From the NCBI GenBank assembly GCA_017509685.1, contig JAFWPA010000083.1:1-32396 (forward strand): a stretch of DNA of 32,396 nucleotides. Reading direction: 5' to 3'. This document shows positions 1 through 7,304 of this stretch, one piece after another. The position numbers were made by a program, and so were the translations under genes. The DNA is from Bacteroidales bacterium. GTDB lineage: Bacteria > Bacteroidota > Bacteroidia > Bacteroidales > UBA932. The notes beneath the pieces were generated by a model. That model did no database searches and had not been told where the DNA came from. It worked only from the letters and a program-made list of their open reading frames with translations. The stretch's first letter is position 1; each line of letters begins with the position of its first letter.

Positions 1-63
1 AAGAACGAGATCCAGGCCTATATCCAGCAGGGTATCGACCTCATGATCAAAGAAATGGCATAA
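1..63 (+). CDS. nqrA: Na+-NQR subunit A, C-terminal end (partial)
   Basis: Only the last 20 codons are present, in frame from base 1 to the TAA at 61-63; the rest lies left of the window. The identification rests mainly on position: this is the gene immediately before nqrB, 3 nt away, and nqrA is the first gene of nqrABCDEF operons. The tail (ending GIDLMIKEMA) is compatible with an NqrA C-terminus but is too short to prove it. NqrA is the peripheral cytoplasmic subunit of the sodium-pumping NADH:quinone oxidoreductase and has been linked to quinone binding. Confidence 0.75.
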   Translation, partial: KNEIQAYIQQGIDLMIKEMA

Positions 64-66
64 GCT

Positions 67-1179
67 ATGGCAGACGAAAAGAAACCCTGGTGGCATTCCA
101 CCGTCGACGCTTTCGACACCTTCCTGCGCGTTCCCGGCACCGTAACGGCCAAGGGAGCTCACGTGCGCGATGGTATCGACCTCAAGCGCGTGATGATCAT
201 GGTGGTCATCGCTCTGGTGCCGGCTGCCCTGTTCGGTATGTACAACGTAGGTCTCCAGACCTCTACGCTCTACAGCCTCAACTGGACGTTCTGGCACATG
301 TTCTTCTACGGACTGCTGCGCATGCTGCCCCTGTTCGTAGTCTCCTACGCAATGGGTCTCGCCATTGAGTTCGCATCGGCCCAGATCCGCGGCGAAGAGG
401 TGAACGAAGGTTACCTGGTAACCGGCTTCCTCATCCCGCTCATCGTTCCGGTAGACGTTCCGCTGTGGATGCTGGCACTGGCTGTGGCTTTCAGCGTCCT
501 CTTCGTGAAAGAGGTCTTCGGCGGCACCGGTATGAATATCTGGAACCCCGCCCTGGTGGCCCGCGCGTTCCTGTTCTTCTCCTATCCTTCCAGCATGTCG
601 GGCTCCAGCGTCTGGGTCTCCAAGACCTGGGCCGGCCTGGGCAATGTAGACGCCATCAGCGCCGCAACGCCCCTGGCCATCGCCCACGACGGCGGCGTGG
701 AAGCGCTCTCTTCCCAGTATTCCTTTATGGATATGGTCTACGGTTTCATTCCGGGAAGTACCGGTGAAACCAGCGTCATCGCCATCCTGCTGGGCGCCAT
801 CCTGCTGGTCTGGTCCGGCGTGGCCTCCTGGAAGATCATGGTTAGCTCCCTGGCGGGCGGCCTGCTCATCGGCTGGCTGGGCCAGTTGGCCGGCGCCACC
901 ACCCTCCCCTGCTACTACCAGCTGGTGATGGGCGGCTTCCTCTTCGGCTCCGTCTTCATGGCCACCGACCCTGTCACCGCCGCCCAGACGGAAACCGGCA
1001 AATGGATTTACGGTTTCCTGGTGGGTGCCCTGGCCGTGGTCGTGCGTCTGTGGAACCCCGGTTATATGGAGGGTATGATGCTGGCTATCCTGTTCATGAA
1101 CACCATGGCTCCCATCATCGACCACTGTGTTGTATCGGCCCGCACCAACCGTCGTGCCAAGAAAGCCTTAACCGCCTAA
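67..1179 (+). CDS. nqrB: Na+-NQR membrane subunit B
   Basis: A 370-residue polytopic inner-membrane protein. NqrB carries a covalently bound FMN (phosphoester to Thr) and riboflavin and forms the core of the sodium and electron path. The family is recognised from the N-terminus (HSTVDAFDTFLRVPGTVT), the GGTGMNIWNPALVARAF stretch, and AISAATPLA, where Thr201 is the expected FMN-acceptor threonine in an S-A-A-T context. Hydrophobic segments recur to the C-terminus, which ends in a basic tail (RTNRRAKKA). The start at 67 is 3 nt after the nqrA stop. It is an internal gene of the nqr operon, 12 nt before nqrC. Length is near the family norm. No damage is seen. Confidence 0.96.
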   Translation: MADEKKPWWHSTVDAFDTFLRVPGTVTAKGAHVRDGIDLKRVMIMVVIALVPAALFGMYNVGLQTSTLYSLNWTFWHMFFYGLLRMLPLFVVSYAMGLAIEFASAQIRGEEVNEGYLVTGFLIPLIVPVDVPLWMLALAVAFSVLFVKEVFGGTGMNIWNPALVARAFLFFSYPSSMSGSSVWVSKTWAGLGNVDAISAATPLAIAHDGGVEALSSQYSFMDMVYGFIPGSTGETSVIAILLGAILLVWSGVASWKIMVSSLAGGLLIGWLGQLAGATTLPCYYQLVMGGFLFGSVFMATDPVTAAQTETGKWIYGFLVGALAVVVRLWNPGYMEGMMLAILFMNTMAPIIDHCVVSARTNRRAKKALTA

Positions 1180-1191
1180 AGGATTTGCGCT

Positions 1192-2022
1192 ATGAATACC
1201 AATAACAACGTATACACCGTTATCTACACTACCGTCATCGTAGTGATAGTAGCCGCACTCCTTGCCTTCGTTTCCCAGAGCCTCAAGGCCAAGCAGGAAG
1301 CCAACGAAAAGGCGGATACCATTTCCCAGATGCTCACCAGTGCCCAGTATGGCACCAAGGCGGAAATCAGCGGTCTGGGCAATGCGGCCGTCCTGGAGAA
1401 ATACGCCCAGGAGATTGACAAAGCTTTCGTCATTGACCTGGAGGGCAACGTGCTCCGGGATCTGGACGAAATGGAGGTGTACAGCCCCAAGCAGCTGAAA
1501 CGCCAGAACTATAATATTAAAGGTGGTCCCAACAAGACCGGGGAACCGGAACTTCCCGTTTTCCTGTTCAAGAACGGCCGCACGGTGGTTCCCATCTACG
1601 GGGCCGGCCTGTGGGGTCCCATCTGGGGCTACATGAGCTTCGACACCGACCTCAAGACCATCGGCGGCGCCTATTTCGACCACGAGTCCGAAACCGCCGG
1701 CCTGGGTGCCAAGATCAAGGACGACCCTTCCTTCCAGCAGGAATTCGTGGGCGAGGTGGCCGACTTCTCCAGCAAGAATGTCTTTGAAATCGTGAAGGGC
1801 GGAGCCCCCAAGGATGCCGAAGGCAAGTCTGTGGTGGACAACAAGATCGACGCCATCTCCGGCGCTACCATGACCTCCCAGGGCCTGGACGCCGCCATCG
1901 ACACCTGGCTGGGCGCCTATGCCAAGTACTTCATGGGCAATGCGCCCAAGAAGCAGCATTGCGGCAAATGCGGCCATCACCACGAGGGAGAAGAAGTAGA
2001 ATCTAATGAAGTGGAGGAATAA
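1192..2022 (+). CDS. nqrC: Na+-NQR subunit C (FMN-binding), with Cys/His-rich tail
   Basis: A 276-residue subunit with one N-terminal membrane segment (about residues 7-25) and a periplasmic FMN-binding domain. The covalent FMN site is the SGATMTS motif at residues 223-229, with Thr226 as the expected acceptor. NqrC relays electrons between the redox cofactors of the complex. Odd point: after the usual end of the domain the chain continues with a hydrophilic tail from about residue 248. It contains HCGKCGHHH and then an acidic run rich in Glu, which looks like a metal-binding site and which I do not know from NqrC proteins. The gene sits 12 nt after nqrB and 3 nt before nqrD. The end of nqrC (gtggaggaataa) doubles as a purine-rich ribosome-binding region for nqrD. 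Confidence 0.95.
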   Translation: MNTNNNVYTVIYTTVIVVIVAALLAFVSQSLKAKQEANEKADTISQMLTSAQYGTKAEISGLGNAAVLEKYAQEIDKAFVIDLEGNVLRDLDEMEVYSPKQLKRQNYNIKGGPNKTGEPELPVFLFKNGRTVVPIYGAGLWGPIWGYMSFDTDLKTIGGAYFDHESETAGLGAKIKDDPSFQQEFVGEVADFSSKNVFEIVKGGAPKDAEGKSVVDNKIDAISGATMTSQGLDAAIDTWLGAYAKYFMGNAPKKQHCGKCGHHHEGEEVESNEVEE

Positions 2023-2025
2023 GCC

Positions 2026-2640
2026 ATGGATGCAAAACTCAAAGAAACCATTCTGAACCCCATCTTCAAGGGCAACCCCATTACCGTCCTGGTGCTGGGT
2101 ATCTGCTCTTCCCTGGCGGTTACCGTTACCCTGAAGGGTGCGCTGGTCATGGCCCTCTCCGTGATTGTGGTCTGCGGCATCTCCAGCCTCATCCTGTCGC
2201 TGTTGCGCAACACCATTCCCGGCCGCGTACGTATCATCGTACAGCTGGTGGTGGTGGCCATGATGGTGATCCTGGTAGACCAGGTGCTCAAATCCTTCGA
2301 AGCCACTTACGCCATTGACAAGCAACTGTCCGTGTACATCGGCCTCATCATCACCAACTGTATCGTGATGGGCCGTATCGAAGCTTTCGCCCTGGGCAAC
2401 AAGCCCTGGCCCAGCTTCCTGGACGGTGTGGCCAACGGCGCCGGCTACGGCCTCATCCTCATCATCGTTGCCTTCTTCCGCGAGCTCCTGGGCTCCGGTA
2501 CCCTGTTCGGCATCGACATCCTCAACCGCTTCGGCTATGTTCCCAACAACCTGGTGATCCTGCCGCCCTTCGCCCTCATCCTCCTGGGATGCATCGTGTG
2601 GGTGCAGCGTTCCATCCAGAAAGATCTCCAGGAAAAGTAA
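2026..2640 (+). CDS. nqrD: Na+-NQR membrane subunit D
   Basis: A 204-residue, almost wholly hydrophobic inner-membrane protein with about six membrane segments. NqrD and NqrE are homologous, inversely oriented subunits that share an intramembrane iron-sulfur centre held by cysteines from both. Here the matching residues are Cys27 (LGICSSLAV) and Cys112 (IITNCIVMGR), at the same places as in characterised enzymes. Conserved PWPSFLDGVANGAGYG and FFRELLGSGTLFG stretches confirm the subunit. Start at 2026, three bases after the nqrC stop and preceded by GGAGGAA inside the end of nqrC. Confidence 0.96.
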   Translation: MDAKLKETILNPIFKGNPITVLVLGICSSLAVTVTLKGALVMALSVIVVCGISSLILSLLRNTIPGRVRIIVQLVVVAMMVILVDQVLKSFEATYAIDKQLSVYIGLIITNCIVMGRIEAFALGNKPWPSFLDGVANGAGYGLILIIVAFFRELLGSGTLFGIDILNRFGYVPNNLVILPPFALILLGCIVWVQRSIQKDLQEK

Positions 2641-2653
2641 ACTGTAACGCCTT

Positions 2654-3250
2654 ATGGAATATCTTAGCTTATTCACCAAGTCCATCTTTGTGGACAACAT
2701 GATCTTCGCTTACTTCCTGGGAATGTGCTCATTCCTGGCAGTATCGAAGAATGTGAAGACGGCTGCCGGCCTGGGCCTTGCAGTTATCTTCGTGCTCCTG
2801 GTGACCCTCCCCATCAACTATCTGCTCAACACCTATGTGCTGGCCCCCGACGCCCTCATCAAGGGTGTAGACCTTAGCTTCCTCAGCTTCATCGTCTTCA
2901 TCGCGGTCATCGCAGCCATCGTGCAGATTGTAGAAATGGTGGTGGAGAAATTCTCTCCGGAACTTTACTCTTCCCTGGGTATCTTCCTCCCGCTGATTGC
3001 CGTGAACTGCGCCATCCTGGGCGGTTCCCTGTTCATGCAGCAGAAGGACTTCCTGAATATCGGCGAAGCCAGCGTCTACGCCCTGGGCTCCGGTCTGGGC
3101 TGGTTCCTGGCCATCGTCTCGCTGGCCGCCATCCGGGAGAAAATGGCTTACTCCAACGTTCCCCCGGCACTCAAGGGCCTGGGCATCACCTTTATCACCG
3201 TGGGTCTGATGGGCATCGCCTTCATGACCTTCATGGGCATTTCACTGTAG
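2654..3250 (+). CDS. nqrE: Na+-NQR membrane subunit E
   Basis: A 198-residue polytopic membrane protein, partner of NqrD in the transmembrane electron path. The family signature includes [19 protein letters not shown] with Cys25 and [17 protein letters not shown] with Cys119; these are the two iron-sulfur-ligating cysteines expected from NqrE. The C-terminal part ([18 protein letters not shown]) is also typical. It lies 13 nt after nqrD and 12 nt before nqrF. No truncation; length equals the family norm. Confidence 0.96.
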   Translation: MEYLSLFTKSIFVDNMIFAYFLGMCSFLAVSKNVKTAAGLGLAVIFVLLVTLPINYLLNTYVLAPDALIKGVDLSFLSFIVFIAVIAAIVQIVEMVVEKFSPELYSSLGIFLPLIAVNCAILGGSLFMQQKDFLNIGEASVYALGSGLGWFLAIVSLAAIREKMAYSNVPPALKGLGITFITVGLMGIAFMTFMGISL

Positions 3251-3262
3251 GAGGATTGATTT

Positions 3263-4537
3263 ATGGGTAATACAATTCTGTTTTCCATCATCGTCATTAC
3301 AGTAGTGACCCTGATTCTGGTAGCGCTCCTCCTCTGGATCAAGACCGCCCTCACCCCTTCCGGCACCGTGAAGATCAACATCAACAACGGCACCAAGGAG
3401 TTGGAGGTCACCCCCGGCGGAGACGTCATGCACACCCTGGCCGATCACGGCATCTTCCTTCCCTCCGCCTGCGGCGGCAAGGCCAACTGCGGCCAGTGCA
3501 AACTGCAGGTGATTGAAGGCGGCGGCACCATCCTTCCCACCGAAACGGGCTTCTTCTCCCGCAAGCAGATCAAGGAAGGCTGGCGTCTGGGTTGCCAGGT
3601 GAAGGTAAAGGACAACATCCAGATTGCCGTTCCGGAGAGCGCCCTCAGCGTGAAGAAGCTGGAGTGCGAGGTTATCTCCAACGACAACGTGGCCACCTTC
3701 ATCAAGGAATTCACCGTGAAGCTCCCCGAAGGCGAGCACATCGACTTCAAGAGCGGCGAATACATCCAGATCGACATCCCCGAGTACGAAGCCGACTTCG
3801 CCGACATGGGCGTGGCCGATATCTACAAGGGCGACTGGGAGAAGTACGGTATCACTTCCCTGAAGTTCAAGAACACCGTGCCCACCATCCGCGCTTACTC
3901 CATGGCCAGCTATCCGGCCGAAAAGGACCTCATCAAGCTGAACGTACGTATCGCAACTCCTCCGTTCGACCGCACCCAGCCCAAGGGCGTCTTCAAGTTC
4001 GTGCCCGGCGTGCCTCCGGGAATCGCTTCCACCTATGTATTCTCCCGCAAGCCGGGTGACAAGGTGATGATTTCCGGCCCTTACGGCGAGTTCCTCCTCC
4101 CGAAGGACGACCCCGAGGATATGGAATACATCTTCGTTGGCGGCGGTGCCGGTATGGCTCCCCTGCGCAGCCACATCATGCACCTGTTCAAGACCCTCAA
4201 GACCAAGCGTCAGGTACACTTCTTCTACGGCGCCCGCGCCCTGGTGGAAGCCTTCTACCTGGAAGACTTCGCCGAAATCGAAAGGGACTTCCCCAACTTC
4301 CACTTCCATCTGGCCCTGGACCGTCCCGATCCCGCAGCCGATGCCGCTGGCGTGAAGTATACCGCCGGTTTCGTACACAACGTGATGAACGAAACCTACC
4401 TCAAGGACCACGAGGCCCCCGAGGACATCAAGTACTTCATGTGCGGTCCGCCCATGATGACCAAGTGCGTGTGCGACCTCCTGGATTCCCTGGGCGTTGC
4501 ACCCGAAAGCATCCTCTTCGACAACTTCGGAGGTTAA
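3263..4537 (+). CDS. nqrF: Na+-NQR subunit F (NADH dehydrogenase, 2Fe-2S/FAD)
   Basis: A 424-residue electron-entry subunit that oxidises NADH on the cytoplasmic side. Layout: an N-terminal membrane anchor (about residues 4-26), a 2Fe-2S ferredoxin domain with Cys70, Cys76, Cys79 and Cys111 (CGGKANCGQC, then RLGC), an FAD-binding domain with RAYSMASYP, and an NADH-binding domain with GGGAGMAPLRSH and CGPPMMTKC. Chain length and motif order match known NqrF proteins. The start at 3263 has an unusually good Shine-Dalgarno-like GTAGGAGGA 9 nt upstream, a signal that is uncommon in Bacteroidetes. It is the last gene of the operon and is followed by a strong terminator hairpin. Confidence 0.97.
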   Translation: MGNTILFSIIVITVVTLILVALLLWIKTALTPSGTVKININNGTKELEVTPGGDVMHTLADHGIFLPSACGGKANCGQCKLQVIEGGGTILPTETGFFSRKQIKEGWRLGCQVKVKDNIQIAVPESALSVKKLECEVISNDNVATFIKEFTVKLPEGEHIDFKSGEYIQIDIPEYEADFADMGVADIYKGDWEKYGITSLKFKNTVPTIRAYSMASYPAEKDLIKLNVRIATPPFDRTQPKGVFKFVPGVPPGIASTYVFSRKPGDKVMISGPYGEFLLPKDDPEDMEYIFVGGGAGMAPLRSHIMHLFKTLKTKRQVHFFYGARALVEAFYLEDFAEIERDFPNFHFHLALDRPDPAADAAGVKYTAGFVHNVMNETYLKDHEAPEDIKYFMCGPPMMTKCVCDLLDSLGVAPESILFDNFGG

Positions 4538-4543
4538 TCGATG

Positions 4544-4575
4544 AAAGCCCGGCTTTTTGATGCCGGGCTTTTTTT
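4544..4575 (+). terminator. Rho-independent terminator of the nqr operon
   Basis: A 10-bp perfect stem, AAAGCCCGGC (4544-4553) pairing with GCCGGGCTTT (4562-4571), an 8-nt loop and a T run to 4575. It begins 7 nt after the nqrF stop codon. Confidence 0.93.
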
Positions 4576-4598
4576 GCGTGCTATCGCCCGTTAACTGA

Positions 4599-4681
4599 TT
4601 GATAATCTATGTGATTGGAGATTTTCTTTAGGCTCCACGGGCTAAAGAAAAACAAGAACAACATTGATAATCAGCTACTTA
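4599..4681 (+). repeat. 83-bp intergenic hairpin repeat, copy A
   Basis: An element framed by two direct repeats, TTGATAATC (4599-4607) and TTGATAATCAG (4664-4674), whose starts are 65 bp apart. Between them is an A/T-rich hairpin, TTTTCTTTAG (4622-4631) with CTAAAGAAAA (4642-4651), around a GC-rich loop (GCTCCACGGG). The copy matches the reverse complement of 7222-7304 over 83 positions with 9 mismatches by my count. Its right end includes the TAA stop of the lipoprotein gene (4679-4681, read on the minus strand). It lies between two convergent genes. The arms are A/T-only and no T run follows the stem, so it is not a standard terminator. Confidence 0.85.
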
Positions 4682-6427
4682 CAACTTGTTCGAAAAGACG
4701 GCTACCACCGGATAAACCGTGTTCCGCACCACCGGGTCCAGAGGGACGCGGCAGACAAAGGGCGCGCCAGGGTCCGTGTGATAGTCCGGGGAGTGGTATT
4801 CGGCGCTTATCAAGATGTGGCTGGGGTGGATTTCGCTGCAGTTTTCCAGCAGGTAGAGACTGACTGTGCCGCTTAGGCCGTCGTTCAGGTCCCGGTTCAG
4901 CGCCTCCAGTTCCTGTCCTTCCAGCGTGAAGCCCCGGGCAAAGGCCTGGGAGGCGGTCTCTACGCCGCTGCCGGGGAACAGACTCACCGAAGAGGGACAG
5001 TTACCGACGGATACTTCGGCTACTTTCAGCAAAACATCGGCCTCCAACGCCCGCCGGTCCAGGCGAAGGTCCAGGCGCGCCATCAGGCGCTCCAGACGCA
5101 GGGGCATCTGTTCCGTGACCAGAACGTCCTCCAGCACGGCGGCCATGGGGATGCCCTCCCGATAATCGTCGGGGCGGGAAAGGTAGTAGCGGAAGGAGCG
5201 GGCATCGGCCAGGCTGTGAATGGGGAGCCGATAACCCAGGTTGGCGGCCGCCACCAGGGTATAAGGCACATCGCGTAGGAGGCGGGTCTTGTACATGGGC
5301 GTTCCCTTCCCATAGGCGTGCTCTTCCAGGTCGCCGAAGGCGTTGAATATCAAAAGATTCCAGTCGGACAGTTTTACTTCGTCGGGGAAATCGGCCTTGG
5401 TGGAGGCGTCCACATCCAGGGAAATGGTTACTTCTTGCGTCTGGCCGCGTGCCCAGGGAGTGGTGAGGGACTCGGCCACCACCGTGCCGCTTTCCACGGG
5501 CGTGTCGGAATCCGGAGCTCCTTTCCGCTGGAGGGTGAGGTCCAGTTCATACGTCTGCCCGGGCCGGAGGCCGCGGAGGGGGATGGGATAGTAGCAGACA
5601 TCGGCCCCCACCGTTCCCTCCAGCACCAGACAGGTTTGCCGCCCGGGGTAGCAGTAGAAGTCTTTGCCGGGGTAGATTCTTTCCGGGCCGATGACTCCCA
5701 GCCCCTCCTGCCACAGCATCTCAGGATGGGGTAGCCGGCGTACTTCGGCACTGTCCAGGAAGCCGGGGTTCAGCCAGGAAAGAGGCTCCGGAAAGTCTCC
5801 TGCGCCTAAGGGGCGGCACTCGGCACCCGCATAGGTTAGGTACAAATGCTTGTTGAAGAAACAGAAATCGGAATAAGGCTGAGTGCTGAAATCGCAGGAG
5901 ACGGACCGGAGATGGATACGCGCCAAAAGAGGCGAAAGCGCCAGCGACACTTCCCGGGAAGAAGCGTCTTCCACCAGGGCTTCCCCCCACAGCAGGGGAT
6001 CCTGGGGGCTGTCTTTTTCCAGGAGGAAACTGGTCTTGGAGAGGTCGGTATAAGTACGGACACGGTACCACTGATCTGCACCGGAAGACAGCCCGCGCAG
6101 AGCCACCAACCGCTTGACTCCGCTGCGGGACAAGCCCGCGACACTTTTACCTTCCGCGTTGCGCACACGCTGGTAAGCGTCCAGGAGTTGGATGCCGGAT
6201 GTGTCAAAAAAGAACAAATCTACCGTGTCTTGTATTGGATTATTGGTCCATGTTATATATATTTGCCTTCCGTTACGCGCAGGCGCGCTTTCACGCAAGG
6301 GTGTACAGGCAGAAAAAAAGGCCGGTAGCTGCAGTATGGCAGCCAGCATTATCACAGAGGCGTGATTCGCGGCGACGCGCGTGATGTCAGACGGGTGGTT
6401 TATGTTGGTAGAATTCCGGCCTTTCAT
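4679..6427 (-). CDS. Fimbrillin-like surface lipoprotein (FimB/Mfa2 or DUF4906 type)
   Basis: A 582-residue predicted lipoprotein. A hydrophobic stretch (about residues 25-40) ends in FFSAC, with Cys41 as the lipid-attachment residue. The rest is a beta-rich, secreted-type sequence with no enzyme motif. The repeated pattern of a sentence-like domain start (VKLSDWNLLIFNAFGDLEEHAYG) followed by LLRDVPYTLVAAANLG resembles the fimbrial minor-subunit/anchor lipoproteins of Bacteroidales, and I infer membership of that broad group. I chose the start at 6427 because a TAGCTTTG promoter box lies 25 nt upstream (6453-6460) and the downstream Met27 would leave no charged n-region. No fimbrial shaft gene is next to it; the neighbours are nqrF (convergent) and a DUF47 gene (divergent). 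Confidence 0.6.
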   Translation of the reverse strand: MKGRNSTNINHPSDITRVAANHASVIMLAAILQLPAFFSACTPLRESAPARNGRQIYITWTNNPIQDTVDLFFFDTSGIQLLDAYQRVRNAEGKSVAGLSRSGVKRLVALRGLSSGADQWYRVRTYTDLSKTSFLLEKDSPQDPLLWGEALVEDASSREVSLALSPLLARIHLRSVSCDFSTQPYSDFCFFNKHLYLTYAGAECRPLGAGDFPEPLSWLNPGFLDSAEVRRLPHPEMLWQEGLGVIGPERIYPGKDFYCYPGRQTCLVLEGTVGADVCYYPIPLRGLRPGQTYELDLTLQRKGAPDSDTPVESGTVVAESLTTPWARGQTQEVTISLDVDASTKADFPDEVKLSDWNLLIFNAFGDLEEHAYGKGTPMYKTRLLRDVPYTLVAAANLGYRLPIHSLADARSFRYYLSRPDDYREGIPMAAVLEDVLVTEQMPLRLERLMARLDLRLDRRALEADVLLKVAEVSVGNCPSSVSLFPGSGVETASQAFARGFTLEGQELEALNRDLNDGLSGTVSLYLLENCSEIHPSHILISAEYHSPDYHTDPGAPFVCRVPLDPVVRNTVYPVVAVFSNKL

Positions 6428-6452
6428 TGTTTGGGCGTGTTGGGTACGGAAG

Positions 6453-6460
6453 CAAAGCTA
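6453..6460 (-). promoter_or_regulatory. Bacteroidetes -7 box for the lipoprotein gene
   Basis: Read on the minus strand the sequence is TAGCTTTG, an exact TAnnTTTG match, 25 nt upstream of the ATG at 6427. No clear -33 TTTG was found at the usual spacing. Confidence 0.5.
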
Positions 6461-6550
6461 TAGAAGAAGAGTTTTGCGTGCAATAGCCAAACGGCAATCC
6501 TGCAAAACAAATTTATGTTTTGAGGGTTCTGCATGCAGATTTTAATGTTT

Positions 6551-6583
6551 TGATGGATTTTTCCATCAGAAAAAATATTTTTT
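6551..6583 (+). promoter_or_regulatory. Hairpin and A6-TA-T6 palindrome in the DUF47 leader
   Basis: TGATGGA (6551-6557) pairs with TCCATCA (6562-6568) around a TTTT loop. It is followed at once by a 14-bp perfect palindrome of six A, TA, six T (6570-6583). Both lie just upstream of the preferred DUF47 start at 6589. They could be an operator or an RNA control element; the sequence alone does not say which. Confidence 0.4.
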
Positions 6584-6588
6584 GTAAG

Positions 6589-7224
6589 ATGAGTTGGCGC
6601 CTTTTTCATCCCACAAGAGACCTGATTCCCATTTTGGAACGTCAGGCAGGCCTGCTTTGCCAGAGTGCAAGCCTTTTCTCCCAGATGCAGAAAACCCTGG
6701 ACCGGGACAGCTGGAAGAACACCTTTAACGAGATGCGCAGCCTGGAGCACCAGGGCGACGCCCTGCTCACGGAATTCCGTGAGGAGATTGCGCGCGTAGC
6801 CATCGGCCCCGGCTTCCGCAGGGAACTCACCACCATCTCCATGGCCATGGACGACTGCCTGGACGTCCTCAAGGACTGCTCCAACGCCCTCAACATCTAC
6901 AAGCCCGCCAAAATTGACGAGCAGCTTCGGGAACTCTCCCGCATCATCGTAGACGAAACCAAGGTCCTGAAGCAGCTGATGCCCCTTCTGGCCGATATCA
7001 AGAAAAACGCCACCGCCATCTCCCACCAGGCCGACCGTGTCACCGAACTGGAACACGACGCCGACGAAACCTATGAGACCTACGTGGGTTACATCTTCTC
7101 CGAAGAACCCGACATGCGGGAAATGACCAAATACAAGAACCTGGCAGAACTCTACGAAAAAGCCACGGACTCCGGAAAGCACGTGGCCGACTGTGTAAGG
7201 ATTCTGCTGATGCGGTTCGTCTAA
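6589..7224 (+). CDS. DUF47 / PhoU-like phosphate-transport accessory protein
   Basis: With the start at 6589 (MSWRLFHP) the protein has 211 residues, the usual DUF47 length; an in-frame ATG at 6520 would add 23 residues of unlikely sequence. The protein is all-helical with many charged heptads and the family's paired segments (LLCQSASLFSQM...EMRSLEHQGDALLTEF; ISMAMDDCLDVLKDCSNAL; RVTELEHDADE). DUF47 proteins resemble PhoU and are normally encoded next to a Pit-type inorganic phosphate transporter, whose activity they are thought to modulate. Here no pit gene follows: the next gene is convergent rfbD, so it is an orphan in this window. The TAA stop is the first codon of repeat copy B. The protein has no signal peptide and is expected in the cytoplasm. 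Confidence 0.82.
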   Translation: MSWRLFHPTRDLIPILERQAGLLCQSASLFSQMQKTLDRDSWKNTFNEMRSLEHQGDALLTEFREEIARVAIGPGFRRELTTISMAMDDCLDVLKDCSNALNIYKPAKIDEQLRELSRIIVDETKVLKQLMPLLADIKKNATAISHQADRVTELEHDADETYETYVGYIFSEEPDMREMTKYKNLAELYEKATDSGKHVADCVRILLMRFV

Positions 7225-7304
7225 GTAGCTGATTATCAATACTGTTCTGGTTTTTCTTTAGCCCGTGGAGCCTAAAGAAAAACTCCAACAACGCTGATTA
7301 TCAA
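7222..7304 (-). repeat. 83-bp intergenic hairpin repeat, copy B
   Basis: Inverted relative to copy A. Direct repeats CTGATTATCAA lie at 7229-7239 and 7294-7304, with a 65-bp period. The central perfect 12-bp stem is GTTTTTCTTTAG (7250-7261) with CTAAAGAAAAAC (7272-7283) and a 10-nt loop. The 19 bases TAAGTAGCTGATTATCAAT at its left end are identical to the end of copy A, and in both cases start with the stop codon of the adjoining gene. At its other end the TGA stop of rfbD (7301-7303) is supplied by the direct repeat. It lies between convergent DUF47 and rfbD. Confidence 0.87.

Noticed and set aside
1168-2700. A 510-codon open frame on the minus strand across nqrC-nqrD
   Set aside because: Shadow of the nqr genes. 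Its translation is a low-complexity mix of His, Gly, Asp and Glu with no family resemblance, while the plus-strand frames carry clear Nqr motifs.
4599-7304. Copies A and B as ordinary Rho-independent terminators
   Set aside because: The stems are A/T-only, the T tract is inside the stem, no T run follows, and nqrF already has a strong terminator 24 nt before copy A. The extra terminal direct repeats are not explained by termination.
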